DNA from: a virus
Virus record (IMG/VR): IMGVR_UViG_3300035662_000007
Location: 33,552-97,551 of that record
Strand: one strand, 5' to 3'
DNA length: 64,000 nt
Shown: piece after piece, positions 1-12,300 of the stretch
Layout: each line of letters opens with the position of its first letter
Numbering within the stretch: the first letter of the stretch is position 1
Made by a program: the position numbers and the translations under genes
Notes under the pieces: model-generated
The model's database searches: none
Told to the model about the DNA's origin: nothing
Seen by the model: the letters and a program-made list of their open reading frames with translations, nothing else

Positions 1-1
1 T

Positions 2-952
2 AAAGCTAGACCTATTGTTACTATTCCAGGAAATACAGATGCAACTAAAAGTTATAGAGTAAATTTAAAATTTACTCTTACAATGGAAATTTCACAGCAT
101 TTATTTACCGGAGTATACGGTATACTTGTGTATAGAACTAATATTGGTGATGGATATGCACCAGTAGATTCTTTAAGATTTAAACATACTCTTGGAATTA
201 ATCCTCCTGTAGGCACTGTGCATGTTTTTAAAAAATATATCTATGGAGGCATTGATGCAGAGTGGGGTAAAGAGACCAAAGATATAGTTGTAGATATTTT
301 AGAATCTACAGATGATGCTGCTAATAGTTTATATCCTGGCTATACCGCAATTCAACATGGTAAAACTTATAGCTATCATATTTATTTCTTTAGTATGCAA
401 TACGGCCAAGATCGAGTAACTGTTCAAACAAATAATTTTACGTACTATAATGGAGGTGATACAGTAATACCAATACCACATCTTGGACTATATGATATAA
501 AATATGGTTATATTGTTAGGGGCCCAGGACTACCTTCTACTTATTTTCGAAGAACTCCTACACTTGCGGCTAATAGTGAATACTTAAGATTTAATACTAG
601 TACTGATTTAAATATTGGTATGACTGTAAGTGGTCGAAGAATTCCTAAAAGATCTGCAATATATACTAAACCTAACAGTACAGAAATAAATTTAGCTACA
701 TTTGATGGATCTGGTTTTGGAAGAGATACAAGTTATGTACCTATTATACCTATAAGTAATTCGGATTGGGATAAAGTATTTTTTGGTCCTCCGTTAATTA
801 GAAGTATTAATAATGTTACAATAAGTATATGGGGACAGTTTTCAATACCTTGGCAGTCCACAATTACAATAGAGCCTCAATTATACGGAGGTAAAGTAGG
901 AGCTATATCTTATCCATCAGGAATTATAGAAACTATAGTTTATTATATTTAA
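2..952 (+). CDS. structural protein, 5' truncated by the window edge
   Basis: The reading frame is open from base 2, with no stop before the first ATG at 83, so the gene very likely starts outside the window; at least 316 codons are visible. The product is rich in Tyr, Thr, Gly and beta-branched residues, with no transmembrane segment or enzyme motif, as in phage tail or baseplate proteins. It lies just upstream of the fibre block and is followed at once by an intrinsic terminator. I do not recognise the family; the virion role is inferred from composition and position. Confidence 0.6.
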   Translation, partial: KARPIVTIPGNTDATKSYRVNLKFTLTMEISQHLFTGVYGILVYRTNIGDGYAPVDSLRFKHTLGINPPVGTVHVFKKYIYGGIDAEWGKETKDIVVDILESTDDAANSLYPGYTAIQHGKTYSYHIYFFSMQYGQDRVTVQTNNFTYYNGGDTVIPIPHLGLYDIKYGYIVRGPGLPSTYFRRTPTLAANSEYLRFNTSTDLNIGMTVSGRRIPKRSAIYTKPNSTEINLATFDGSGFGRDTSYVPIIPISNSDWDKVFFGPPLIRSINNVTISIWGQFSIPWQSTITIEPQLYGGKVGAISYPSGIIETIVYYI

Positions 953-963
953 ATTATTACTAA

Positions 964-1002
964 AAAAATACCCGACCCTAAACCAGGGCGGGTATTTTTT
1001 AC
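964..1002 (+). terminator. intrinsic terminator after the first structural gene
   Basis: AAATACCCG-A-CCCT pairs with AGGGCGGGTATTT around a short loop with one bulged A. A run of six T follows. It separates the partial structural gene from the next promoter. Confidence 0.85.
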
Positions 1003-1003
1003 A

Positions 1004-1032
1004 TTGACAACTTTATGCTCTTGTGTTACAAT
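1004..1032 (+). promoter_or_regulatory. sigma70-type promoter, rightward
   Basis: TTGACA (1004-1009), a 17-bp spacer and TACAAT (1027-1032) lie directly after a terminator and about 80 bp before the gene at 1114. It probably starts the fibre transcription unit. The predicted leader of about 75 nt has a weak AGCC/GGCT hairpin. Confidence 0.75.
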
Positions 1033-1113
1033 AGTTGAAAATGTCCGTTTCAAAACTAAAATTTTCAAGGAGCCAAACCTTTTAGGCTACTGCACGGAAA
1101 GAAAGGGTAAAGA

Positions 1114-1467
1114 ATGTTAGAAATATCAGAACAAGTCATTCAAGTCTTGGGCCTTATTGCTATAGCCGTTGTAGCCGCATTTTTTGGCATCCAGCAGCTA
1201 ATAAAAAATTGGAAAGCAACCCAAGCAGAGTCGGGAATTATACAAATTATGCACCGAGAGCTAGAGCGAATGGGTGAGCAGAATACTAAACTAAGCCTAG
1301 AGCTTGGTAGACTACACGAGCAGATTATAGCCCTGAACAGGGAACTAGAAAAGCTTACACTCGAAAACCAACGCTTACAGGTTGAGGTAGTTGCACTAAC
1401 AAATGAAGTCGGTATATTTAAACGACTAGCAAAACAAGGAGCATACCTAGATGCAACAACCAGCTAA
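1114..1467 (+). CDS. membrane-anchored coiled-coil protein
   Basis: 117 aa. One transmembrane helix (about residues 9-27) is followed by a long charged amphipathic segment (about 35-105) with heptad-like Leu/Ile spacing, typical of a coiled coil. The first gene behind the promoter at 1004, it overlaps the next by 17 bp. A holin-, spanin- or virion-chaperone-like role is possible, but I see no diagnostic motif. An AAAGGG purine run just upstream supports the ATG start. Confidence 0.65.
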   Translation: MLEISEQVIQVLGLIAIAVVAAFFGIQQLIKNWKATQAESGIIQIMHRELERMGEQNTKLSLELGRLHEQIIALNRELEKLTLENQRLQVEVVALTNEVGIFKRLAKQGAYLDATTS

Positions 1468-2050
1468 AATTAATTATAAAGTGTATCAGGGTGCAACCTT
1501 TCAAGAAATTTATCGTTGGGAATCGCAAACAAAAGTTTACACACCCATCTCACAAATTTCTCGGAGTGCGCCTTGTGTAATAACTACAACTACTGCATCA
1601 AACATTCCCATTGGCTGGCGATTTCGTGTGGCGGGCGCTGGCGGAATGAAAGAAATTAATAGTGTGGGTGAGGATAATTGGTATATAGCTACTGGGGTTA
1701 GTGGTACGCAAATTACCATAAATCAGGTAAATAGTTTGAGTTATACTCAGTACACCAGTGGCGGAGTAGTAGAGTATAATGACTGGGTTGGACTAAACAA
1801 TCTTACAGCACGTATGCAAATTCGTGAAACTGTTGAAAGTCCTGCCATAATATATCAGTGCGGAACCCAAACCGGTGAAATTGTCCTTGATCAAGTCTAC
1901 AAAACAATTACTATAACTATTCCTGCCGGCATAACCGAAGATTTTACTTTTGAAACTGCTGTATATTCTGTAGAATTAGTAGATCAACAAGGTAGAGTAA
2001 CTCCTTTCTTAACAGGTAATTTAGTACTAGTTAAGGAGGTAACCCGATGA
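1451..2050 (+). CDS. putative baseplate/neck-type virion protein
   Basis: 199 aa, beta-rich, no transmembrane segment. The opening 'YKVYQGATFQEIYRW' and the ending on alternating beta-strands resemble small phage proteins encoded next to fibre genes. It overlaps both neighbours (17 bp upstream, ATGA downstream), indicating translational coupling. The virion role is inferred from context. Confidence 0.55.
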   Translation: MQQPAKINYKVYQGATFQEIYRWESQTKVYTPISQISRSAPCVITTTTASNIPIGWRFRVAGAGGMKEINSVGEDNWYIATGVSGTQITINQVNSLSYTQYTSGGVVEYNDWVGLNNLTARMQIRETVESPAIIYQCGTQTGEIVLDQVYKTITITIPAGITEDFTFETAVYSVELVDQQGRVTPFLTGNLVLVKEVTR

Positions 2051-2313
2051 CAACTACAGTAGTCGTAGATAAAAATACTACAGTAACTATACGGGAACAA
2101 ACAGTAAATACTGTAGTTGTACGAGACCAAACTCCCAGAACTGTTATAACCGGTATAATGGGGCCTCCTGGAAAAACTACAGTAAGTGGCCTAGAAGATG
2201 TTGATGTAACCTCTTTAAATCCCGGAAGTATACTAGTATACAATACACAAACTCAAAAATGGATTTCAACTACCTTGCTGAATCAACAAACAGTTGATTC
2301 AGGCCAATATTAA
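2047..2313 (+). CDS. small fibre-linked protein with a GPPG motif
   Basis: 88 aa, starting in an ATGA overlap with the preceding stop. The N-terminal half is a Val/Thr-rich beta repeat; residues 36-40 read GPPGK, a single collagen-like turn, followed by '[18 protein letters not shown]', a sequence type common in phage fibre hinges. Probably a short fibre or connector. No catalytic features. Confidence 0.6.
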   Translation: MTTTVVVDKNTTVTIREQTVNTVVVRDQTPRTVITGIMGPPGKTTVSGLEDVDVTSLNPGSILVYNTQTQKWISTTLLNQQTVDSGQY

Positions 2314-2324
2314 AAGGGACAAAA

Positions 2325-3746
2325 ATGGCTTCTATTATTAGAATTAAACGTTCAGAGGTAGCTGGAAATCCAAGTGTTCTAGCTGCAGGCGAAATGGCCT
2401 ACTCTGGATTAGTTAATAACGATTCAAATGGCGGTGACCGCCTATACATTGGTATGGGTAACGAAAATAATGGTAACGCTGTTAATCACGTAGTAATTGG
2501 TGGTAAATACTTTACTGACCTACTAGATCATACACGTGGTACACTAACAGCTAGTTCTGCCATTATCGTTGATGCAAATAAAAAGATCAATGAACTACTA
2601 GTAGATAATATTACAATAGATGGTAATAGCATCACTAGCACTGATAGCAATGGTAATATAAATATTACTCCAGACGGTACCGGTATTACCATAATTAAAA
2701 ATATTTATACCGATGCCAGCACTAGTCTTGCTGAGTATATCTACGACACTGTAGGTGGAGCAATTACTGCTGGTACAGGTATTACTGTAACTAATAGTGA
2801 TCCCGGTAATACTAGTACAATTAGTATCACTGCTACTGGCGTAACAGCTGGAAGTTACGGTTCTCAAACTGCAATACCTGTACTTACCGTTAATGCACAA
2901 GGTCAAATTACTAGTGTTAATACTGAAAATATTGCCACTAACCTAAATATTGCTGGCGGTACAGGTACTGATGCGGTTGCACTACTCACTGATACCTTAA
3001 CATTTACAGGCGGTACTGGCGTTACTACTGCAGTTACTAATAATACAGTAACTATTAGCATAGGTCAAGCTGTTGGTACTACCAGTGATGTAACGTTTAA
3101 TAATGTTACAGTAAATGGTCAATTAAGCAGTGATGATATTACAGCTGCAAATATTAGTGTAGCAGGTAATGCTACTATTACTGGTAATCTTACTGTTCAA
3201 GGTACTACTACCACTGTAAATAGTACGGCCGTTGCAATTACAGATATTAACATTGAACTAGCCAAAGATGCTACAACTGCTGCTCAAGCTAATGGTGCTG
3301 GTTTAACAGTAACAGGAGCTGGTGCAACACTTACTTATACCAGTGCAGATGATCGCTGGAATTTAAACAAAAACTTAGTAGTTACAGAAGTTATTGGTAA
3401 TAGTGCTACAACTACTAAATGGAAAACAGCCCGCGACTTAAGCCTAACTGGTGATGCTACTGCTACTCTAGTAGGCGTAGATGGTAGTGCTGCAGTAAGC
3501 GCTGCAATTACCCTAGCTACTGTTAATGCAAATGTTGGTAGTTTTGGTGATGGTTATACAGTACCTACAGTAACAGTTAATGCCAAAGGCTTAGTAACTG
3601 CAGTAACCACAACAGCAATTCCAACTGCAACTGCAGCAGCAACTAGCGGTGCAGCTACACTAGGCTTAGCAAAATTTAATAGTGCAAACTTTACAGTTGA
3701 CAGTGGCTGGGTAACTATAAGTGTAGTTGAAGGCGGAAGTTATTAA
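2325..3746 (+). CDS. tail fibre protein (473 aa)
   Basis: Long, low-complexity Thr/Gly/Ala/Val-rich beta protein with no Cys and no transmembrane segment, typical of trimeric fibres. The N terminus '[14 protein letters not shown]' is a common fibre attachment start. Residues about 285-345 contain a module ([19 protein letters not shown]) also present near the N terminus of the 2563-aa fibre, so the two share an ancestral block. Ribosome-binding site AAAGGGA precedes the ATG. Confidence 0.8.
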   Translation: MASIIRIKRSEVAGNPSVLAAGEMAYSGLVNNDSNGGDRLYIGMGNENNGNAVNHVVIGGKYFTDLLDHTRGTLTASSAIIVDANKKINELLVDNITIDGNSITSTDSNGNINITPDGTGITIIKNIYTDASTSLAEYIYDTVGGAITAGTGITVTNSDPGNTSTISITATGVTAGSYGSQTAIPVLTVNAQGQITSVNTENIATNLNIAGGTGTDAVALLTDTLTFTGGTGVTTAVTNNTVTISIGQAVGTTSDVTFNNVTVNGQLSSDDITAANISVAGNATITGNLTVQGTTTTVNSTAVAITDINIELAKDATTAAQANGAGLTVTGAGATLTYTSADDRWNLNKNLVVTEVIGNSATTTKWKTARDLSLTGDATATLVGVDGSAAVSAAITLATVNANVGSFGDGYTVPTVTVNAKGLVTAVTTTAIPTATAAATSGAATLGLAKFNSANFTVDSGWVTISVVEGGSY

Positions 3747-3792
3747 AAGGTAGTTTTTTAACTACTAGTACAAGTCCTTTTTAGGAAACACT

Positions 3793-6309
3793 ATGGCTAG
3801 ATTAATACTTAAAAAATCAGCGGTTATTACCGATGGTGCACCAAAACAACCTGCGCCAGGCGACCTTGAGTACGGTGAGCTTGCCCTTAACTATGCAGTT
3901 GGTACACTCTACTACAAAAAATCTGATAATACAATTGGTGCTATTGGCGCAGGTGCTTCACCTGGCAACGGCACCCTGACACTCCAGGCTCAGGCGGGCC
4001 TAACTAACACTAGTGTTTCCATTGGTACAGGTACAGGATTTAGTGCTAATACTGCAACTAATACAACCTATCAAGTTAATGTTGGTCCAGCACTTAGTGC
4101 ACTAGCTGGCACCATGACAGGTGCAGGTAGTGGCTTTTTACGCAAGTCGGGTGCTGATACTTATGAGGTAGATACTAATACGTACGCTACTGCAAGTAGT
4201 TTAGCTAATTACTTGCCGCTTGCTGGTGGCACCATGACTGGTGCTATTAACATGAGCGGGACTCAAACCCTTACACGTGCTGGTTTTGCTGGTATTGAGT
4301 ACTACAATACTGCTGGTACTTGGGAAGTCTATATTGGTACTGAAAATAACACCGGCAATGTACGGTATAATTCTAGACAGGGTACACATACTTGGTATGC
4401 AAATGGAACTTCCATAGGTTCTTTAGCTTCAACAGGGCTTAATGTTGCCGGAACCTTAACTTTACAAGGTAATAGACTAGGTATTAAAAATACTGCTATT
4501 ACCGCTGGCATAGACAGCGTAGCAGGATGGGCTTACGACAGCACATTTAGTGTTGCTAATCCAGTTGATATATTCTTTAAACCAGACGGTTTAATAATGT
4601 ATCTAGCGTTTTCTAATTCAATTACCCAGTATAATTTGTCAGTTGCATGGGATATCACCACAGCAGTAGCAGGCTCAACATTTTCAATGTCACTAATTGA
4701 CGTTAGTACATTAGGATTGTTTATTAGTCCAGATGGTACTAAGATGATAACCTCTGGTAACAGTGGAGTTGTTATTGCCAACGGTTCAGGTGTTGCAGGC
4801 GAAGATAGAGCTTACTATTTTACCTTAGGTACACCTTGGGATATAACAACCGCTAGTTTAGTAAGTTCAATACGATTTGCCATAGGTGATGCAGGTGGTA
4901 TTCCAGCAGCAATGACTGCACCACAGGCGGTAGACTTTAAGAATGATGGTACAATAATGTACATCATAGATTCAACTACTGATGCTGTGCATCAGTTTGC
5001 GTTGAGTTCGGCATATAATGTTGCAACGGCAACCTGGACTAAACAATTTAGTGTTAGTGGCCAAGAAAGCGGCCCAACTGGTCTGAGATTTAACACTGCT
5101 GGTACACGCATGTACGTATACGGTAGTACCGGAGACGACGTAAATGAATATAGATTGGGCACAGCGTGGGACATTGCCACTGCTGTATTTTATGATAAAT
5201 TCTACACAGGTTGGTTTGAACCTACTCCAACCGGTATATACATTAACGAATCTGCTAACGTAGCATTCTTATGCGGATCTAGTGGTGATGTAGTATTAAA
5301 ATTCCGCACAGATCGTCAGGCAGTAGAGATTGACGCAGAAACTACTACCAGTAAAATTGAACTTGCTGGCAACACGAGAGTTACAAATAACTTTTACGTT
5401 AACGGACGTACAGTACTTGAAGGTCGAGTTGACACCCTTGGAGATCTTGTTATCGGGGGTGATATTACAGTTCTTGGTAATGATTTAGTTGTTGGTTCTG
5501 CTACGAGTAGTGCGACATTATTCTCTGGATTAACGTCGGGTGCTTTAAGCATCGCTACCAGCGAAACAACTGGTGCAATTACTGTAGGCGGAACAGCAGC
5601 CACTGGTGTAATCACCGTCGGTCAGTCCACAGTTAATCAGACTTTAAACTTATCATCGGGTGCTACTACCGCAGTTTCGACTAAAGTTATTAATATTGGT
5701 ACCGCCGGTCTTGCAGGTTCGACTAGTACAATTAACATCGGATCAACAGTTTCGGGAGCACTGGGTGTTACTACAATAGGTGGAACACAAACTATAATTA
5801 GTTCTACTACTTCTGCTGTTTCAACTACTACTGGTGCATTAGTAGTTGCCGGTGGAACGGGTATTGGTGGAAATTTACATGTTGCCGGAACCCTAACACA
5901 CGCAGGCCTAGCTCCTAGTACCGGTACTGGTATAGATCAAGTATATACTCATCAACAAAGCATCACACTAACTACTAGCTGGCAAGATACTGGAGTAAAT
6001 GCTGCCGAACTTGCAACTGGTAGTTATATTGTTCAAGTAACTAACGTAAGTGACCATACAGTAGGTGGTACTCAATATCAAGAATACTATACTGGCGTAA
6101 TGAGTTGGTTTGCTGGCAATACTAATAGTGAAGTAACTGATGAAATTGTCTTGCACCGAGCAGGGCACGCACCAAATAGTGGAACAATATTCCTAAGAGT
6201 TCAAAGAACTCCTGGTGAAAACGCAGACGATTTAAAGCTACAGGTAGCTGGAACAACTACGAATAGTGCGGCATACCAGTACACATTTAAGTTTCGCAGA
6301 TTGATATAA
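3793..6309 (+). CDS. tail fibre with a beta-propeller-like insert (838 aa)
   Basis: The N terminus 'MARLILKKSAVI' resembles that of the preceding fibre. Residues about 240-510 hold at least four related units of the form F-x-x-D/N-G-T/L-x-MY-x, followed by 'WDITTA' or similar, as in bladed propellers. Thr/Gly/Ser-rich fibre sequence flanks this on both sides. The C-terminal 120 residues look like a compact beta-sandwich. Likely a receptor-contacting fibre; the propeller is inferred from repeat spacing. Confidence 0.75.
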   Translation: MARLILKKSAVITDGAPKQPAPGDLEYGELALNYAVGTLYYKKSDNTIGAIGAGASPGNGTLTLQAQAGLTNTSVSIGTGTGFSANTATNTTYQVNVGPALSALAGTMTGAGSGFLRKSGADTYEVDTNTYATASSLANYLPLAGGTMTGAINMSGTQTLTRAGFAGIEYYNTAGTWEVYIGTENNTGNVRYNSRQGTHTWYANGTSIGSLASTGLNVAGTLTLQGNRLGIKNTAITAGIDSVAGWAYDSTFSVANPVDIFFKPDGLIMYLAFSNSITQYNLSVAWDITTAVAGSTFSMSLIDVSTLGLFISPDGTKMITSGNSGVVIANGSGVAGEDRAYYFTLGTPWDITTASLVSSIRFAIGDAGGIPAAMTAPQAVDFKNDGTIMYIIDSTTDAVHQFALSSAYNVATATWTKQFSVSGQESGPTGLRFNTAGTRMYVYGSTGDDVNEYRLGTAWDIATAVFYDKFYTGWFEPTPTGIYINESANVAFLCGSSGDVVLKFRTDRQAVEIDAETTTSKIELAGNTRVTNNFYVNGRTVLEGRVDTLGDLVIGGDITVLGNDLVVGSATSSATLFSGLTSGALSIATSETTGAITVGGTAATGVITVGQSTVNQTLNLSSGATTAVSTKVINIGTAGLAGSTSTINIGSTVSGALGVTTIGGTQTIISSTTSAVSTTTGALVVAGGTGIGGNLHVAGTLTHAGLAPSTGTGIDQVYTHQQSITLTTSWQDTGVNAAELATGSYIVQVTNVSDHTVGGTQYQEYYTGVMSWFAGNTNSEVTDEIVLHRAGHAPNSGTIFLRVQRTPGENADDLKLQVAGTTTNSAAYQYTFKFRRLI

Positions 6310-6333
6310 CCTCTGATAAATAGGGACGAGGAT

Positions 6334-9300
6334 ATGTTTAAAGTAAAAGATGGTATCAGAATAGGTGCCCAAGAATTTGTAGACGGCAGCAGAAATGTAA
6401 CTGCAGGCACAGTCTCGGCCTCAGACGTTACCATTAGTGGCGAGCTTCGTGGCCCAGCTACTATGTATATTGACCCTGCCGGTATCGGTGATAATACAGG
6501 TACGCTAGTAATTCGTGGTAATTTACAAGTAGACGGTACAACTACTACAATTAACTCTACCACAGTAGCTATTGATGACCTAAACCTACAATTAGCTACG
6601 GATGCCCCTAATGCAGCTGCTGCAGATGGTGCAGGTATTACTATTGGTGGTGCAGGTGCAACCTTTACCTATGTGTCCAGTGGCGACAAGTGGCAGCTAA
6701 ATAAATCCTTAGAAATTAATGGCAATCAGGTTTGGCATGCTGGCAACTTAACAAATCTTAACCAACTTACTAATGGTCCAGGCTATATTACCGGTTATAC
6801 AGAAACAGATACACTCGCAACTGTAACTGCAAGAGGTGCAAGTACAAGTAATTCAGTTACACTGAGTGGAACGGGGAATCAGTTTGGTGGTCACTTCTAT
6901 TTTCTTCCTTGGGATTCTGCTGGAAATCACTATCCTCATTTTAACGACGGAGGTAATGCTTCAGGATCTAAAGTTAATTGGCGTCTATTTACCGGAGGCA
7001 CCAATAGCATAACACACTATTGGGATACTGGATATACGTATTTTGCGAATAGAGTTGAGTCTGCGAGTGACATGCGCGCTACACTATACTATGATGCTAC
7101 TAATACTTCTTATTATTTAGATCCAGCAGCAGGATTTTATCTGTTTGCGAGTTCATCAAGTGCTGTTATAAATGGCACAGAATCTTCTTCTGGGCTTATT
7201 ATTCAAAACAATTCCACTGGTGGTCCAAAACTTTCTCTTAAATCTACAGCAGCATCTGGAAAAGATCTATGGTTTATTTCCAATAATACCAGTAACACAG
7301 ATGGAGCTGGCAGACTCCAGTTATGGAATAATAGCGACGGCTACACTTTTGCTACTTTTGGCACTACTGCAGGCGCTAATCATTTTATCTATGGTGCATA
7401 TACACAAATGAGTGGTAGTGCGAGAGCACCAATATTCTATGATTCAGATAACACTGGTTATTATGTAGATCCAGCAAGTACGTCAAATCTTTCGGGTTTA
7501 ACTGTTAGTAATGCTATTTCGGGTAACGTTACAGGATACTCTAAGTGGATTGACAGAGTCCCTGCATATCAATGGAGCAACTCAACCCTGCCATCTGGGT
7601 ATAACTCCGGGGTGGAGACATCATTTGTTTCTTCTGCTGAAGGGTGGCCACAATACGGCGTTGTATTAAGTGTAATGGGACGTGTTCCTGTAGATCCGGG
7701 TGGAAATTTTCAATTATTCATGGGACATGGTGCAAGCTATGGAGGATTAGGGTTAAGAGTTAGATCAATCAATCAAACAAATAATCTTTGGACTTCTTGG
7801 AAAATTTTACTTGATGAAACTAACTACACTAATTATGCAATGCCTATTGGTTCTTCAGCAACAAACTCTGTTGATATAAGAGCACCGATATTCTATGATT
7901 CTGCTGACACTGGTTATTATGTCGATCCGAATAACACATCCCGTTTAGCTGAATTGAGAGTTGGCGGTGGACCTGGTGGTAGTACAGCGGGTAACTTATA
8001 CATACAAGGAAATAATGATTGGAGATGGATTGCCGGACACGTGCCAAACTATGGTGTAGGAAATGGATTTGGCTTATATAGCGATTCTCTTGGTTACTAT
8101 TTAATGTCTTTATCGACTTCAGGAAATTGGTATTTTGGTGAAAACAATCACAATTCATCTCACAGAGTAAGTATCAACGGTACCGGATATGCATCTGGTG
8201 ATTTTAGATCTCCTATCTTCTATGATTCAAACGATACTGCATATTATACAGATCCTGCAAGTACATCTAGGTTAAATAGCATTCTTCCAAATGAAATTCA
8301 ACTTTATGCAGGTAAAATACAACATGGATCTGGTTCTGGTGGAACTTCATTTGGTGGGGGCCATTATTCACAGGGTATGGATATAGCTAATGGCTATAGT
8401 AGTTGGTCATATCCATATAAAGACTATATCATTGGACACCATACTGGAATTAGAATAGGTGGTTATTATAATTACGGAGGAACACGATTCTATAATAATT
8501 CTCCGACAACTGATGCTGATATGAATGGTCATGGTGATGGTGGAGAAACACTATTATTCTCGACGGGAATGTGGGATAATAATGTTAGATCACACGTTAC
8601 GCTGTATGCTCCATTTATATACGACCTTGATGATACTAATTATTATCTAGATCCAAACAGTGGCTCTAGACTACTTCACATTTTTGCTGGAAACGTAAGT
8701 TCCAGCAATGATGGTAGTTGGAATGCTAGAATGAATCTTGTTGGTTCTGCTCATGCGAGATTAGATGTAGTTAGCAATAGTGATGGCATTATCACTACGA
8801 TGTATTCACACACTGGTCAAGGCGTGGGCAAAATTGGAACGATGTCTAATCATCCGCTAACGTTAATGGCACAAGGCGCTAATGACGGAGGATACGTTTA
8901 CAACGGATCAATTCGTTCACCAATTTTCTATGATGCTAATGATACTAATTATTATTTAGATCCAGCTAGCACATCGAGATTAAACACTTCGCGAATTGGG
9001 AACATTAATGTAGGTTCTGGAACTTATTTAAATACGATAACACCAATTGGTGATGGTAATATTAATTTAAGTGCACCAAGTGGGGCATTTTATTTTGACA
9101 CTTGGCCAAGGATGCCAGGATTATATGATATTAATGATACTGCATACTATGTAGATCCAAATTCAAATTCTAAACTCGTAAATCTTGGATTAGGTGGTGC
9201 CACACCAGACGTAAGATTAAGTATTAGTGGTGATGCACATGTATCAGGCTTCCTTTACATGGCGGGGACTGCAGGATCAGCTGGTAGCTGGGGATCGAGA

Positions 9301-12300
9301 GATTATACATCAGGAAGCAGTAGATACTTTAACGCTAACTACTATGAATTTAATAATGTTGGATATGGATCGACTTGGTCATTTACAATTAGCAGTGGAG
9401 ATACAACATCTTCTTCTTCATCTAGAGCACCTATATTCTATGATTCAAATAATACAGCATACTATACAGATCCAGCAAGCACATCCAGACTAAACTCAAT
9501 TACTATTGATGACGGCAATGTACAACTGTATAAACCACAAACAGTTGACATGTCGAACACTTCGACATATAGCACAAGCAATTACTATCCTGTAACTATA
9601 CAAGTTCCAACTGGCGGATGCTGGATAGAGATTCAAAATAATTTAAACTCTAACGTTCCATCTTGGGCTACACACCCAAGCGGATTTACTTTAAATCTAA
9701 GATGGTGGACTAACGGTAGTAGCTGGGGAACTACTGAAGTTAAGAGAAGGGTAGAACAATACCACGAAAGATTTACTAATTTGACTATTTGTGGTGGTAT
9801 TACGCAAATGATACATAGTAGTACTGAAGTTGTATGGCTACGCGGTGGTGGCACCTACTACTTTTATTTTAGTCGCAATTTAGGTGCTACTGCACAATCA
9901 AGTACTTACAGTATTAATAGTCAGAGTGTATCACCAACTTCATCAGCTCAAAATAGTGTTTGGGATTCTGCTTCTGGAGCACATACATCTTATAATACAC
10001 GCGTCGACGCCGATAGTCAGATGCGTTCACCGATATACTATGATTATAATGATACTGGTTATTATGTCGACCCTGGTGCCGATTTATCTTTTCGCACAGC
10101 TGGGTACATAAATTTATTTAGAAATGATGTACAAGCTATTTTACAATCGCAGAATACTTCTGCTGGAAGTCCTGCCCAATTTAATTTGCGCCATAGTTAT
10201 GGTGATGTAGTTTTAGAAAATTACAGAGGTGGGATCCTTGAGTATGCCACTGCGGTTCAAACCAACAATAGTTATCGCGCACCAATATTTTATGATTCAA
10301 ATGATACTGGTTATTATTTTGATGGTACAGGTGGAACACGTCAATCTAGATTTTTGACTATAAGTGGTGGAGCTACTGGCATCTACGGGAATGAATTAGT
10401 TGTTGGCGCTACTGCTGTACAATACTCTCTTCAAGATACTAATCAACGAGCAATTATTCAAGCACATGGCGCGTATCCGGTAATATCACTAAATCATACT
10501 GTTACGTCTAACACACAGCATGGACCAACTATTCAGTTTACATCTAATGGCACAGGGCATCAATTTGTTATTGGTACTAATGGTACTGGTACTATGTTGT
10601 CAATGGGTTATTCTTCTGCAGGTGACTGGAATCCTCACAATGGTATTTCTGGATATAATGGTACTTCATTCTTCCATGTTGGAACAAACGGCTACATCGG
10701 AATAGGATCTGAAGGCGACTGGACTGTTTCAGGTGGATCTGGAACACATACTCCTGGATATAATCTACACTTTATTGGAAGCAACAACGCAGTGAATGGA
10801 CACGCAGCTTTCTTTGATAATCGTGTAAGTGCAACAAATAACGGATCCGGATTCTTATTTAGAAATCTTCACGGAAACCATTCATGGGGTGTAGTGGCAG
10901 AATATAGAATTGATGGAGCCGGAGATAGACCTTCTATTTTATTTTCAAGTAATCAGGTAAATACTTCTTGGTCTGTAGGATTTGTAACAGGCAGTGACGA
11001 CACATTTCGTATAACTAAAAATCATGGTCATAGAGCATATTATGGTGGATGGACAGATGCTAGTACTGGATGGGGAGCACCATATTTAACCATCAATACT
11101 AGCGGTAACGTTACAGCTCCTGTTGACATGCGTTCACCAATCTTCTATGATTCTAATGATACTAGTTACTATTTAGACCCAAATAGCACTTCGTTTCAAC
11201 GAAGCCTATTCCTAGGAGCACACGATTCTGGTACTTCTGAATTCAGATTTGGTGAAGATAGTAGTGGCTGGTATGGTGACCGATGGTATTGGGATAGCCA
11301 ATATACTGCATATCGTTATAGCCGATATGCTGGAACAGATAGTTTAATTCACTACCACGACACCCGTGATGCCACAAGAATTACTTATGGTCGTAATATT
11401 GTATTTGACGACTACGGTAAAGGTATAGTTGGTGTATATTCTTCTTATAGATACCAAGGCGTGTTTGCAATGGGAGATTCGTATAAACTTCCTGCAGATG
11501 GTACTACTACTGGAAGCTTATATGGACTAGCTTGGTCACACCCAAATGCTGGTGGAACAGCCGGCAATCTAAACACACACGGCCTCCTAGTTTTAGAAAA
11601 TGGAGGTTTCTTAGCAGCCGTTTCAGGAAGTATTCGTGCTCGCGATGATATGCGCGCACCAATATTCTATGAGATAAATAACACTGGTTACTATGTCGAT
11701 CCAGGCAACAATGCAAACATAGCTGGCCAAGTTTATATTGGCGGCTGGTTTAGAAACTACGGACAACAAGGTTTGTATAATGAGTCTTATGGAAATCACT
11801 GGTATGCAACTGGCAACGACTACTGGAACTTAGCTGGAAATAATGGCATTAATGTTGGTATTATTTTTAGAACGGGCGGGCATCAAGGCACGTCTCGTGG
11901 ATATGTGTATGCAGACAGTAGTAATAATATTGGATTTTTAAACAGTGGGGCTAGTTGGAGACTGCGTGTTGTTGGAGATGATTATTCTGTAGCAGATGGC
12001 TCCTCTATGAGAGCGCAGATTTTCTATGACTCTAATGATACCACATACTATCTAGATCCAAATAGTACTACTAGTTCATTAAAAATCGCAGGCGCAATTG
12101 AACTAGGCGAAAATCATGCTTTCCCTAACGTAGAGTGGTCTTCGAGTGGAAGTAGTACTGGTATGATCATATTCAAGTTACCAGGTGGTAGCGGTAACTA
12201 TGGTATGGTACACATGGTATTTGATTATTACGAGTACAATTCTCCTCGCACTGCTACAATCATAGTCGGCGGACATAATTGGAATAGTGCTTGGTATAAT

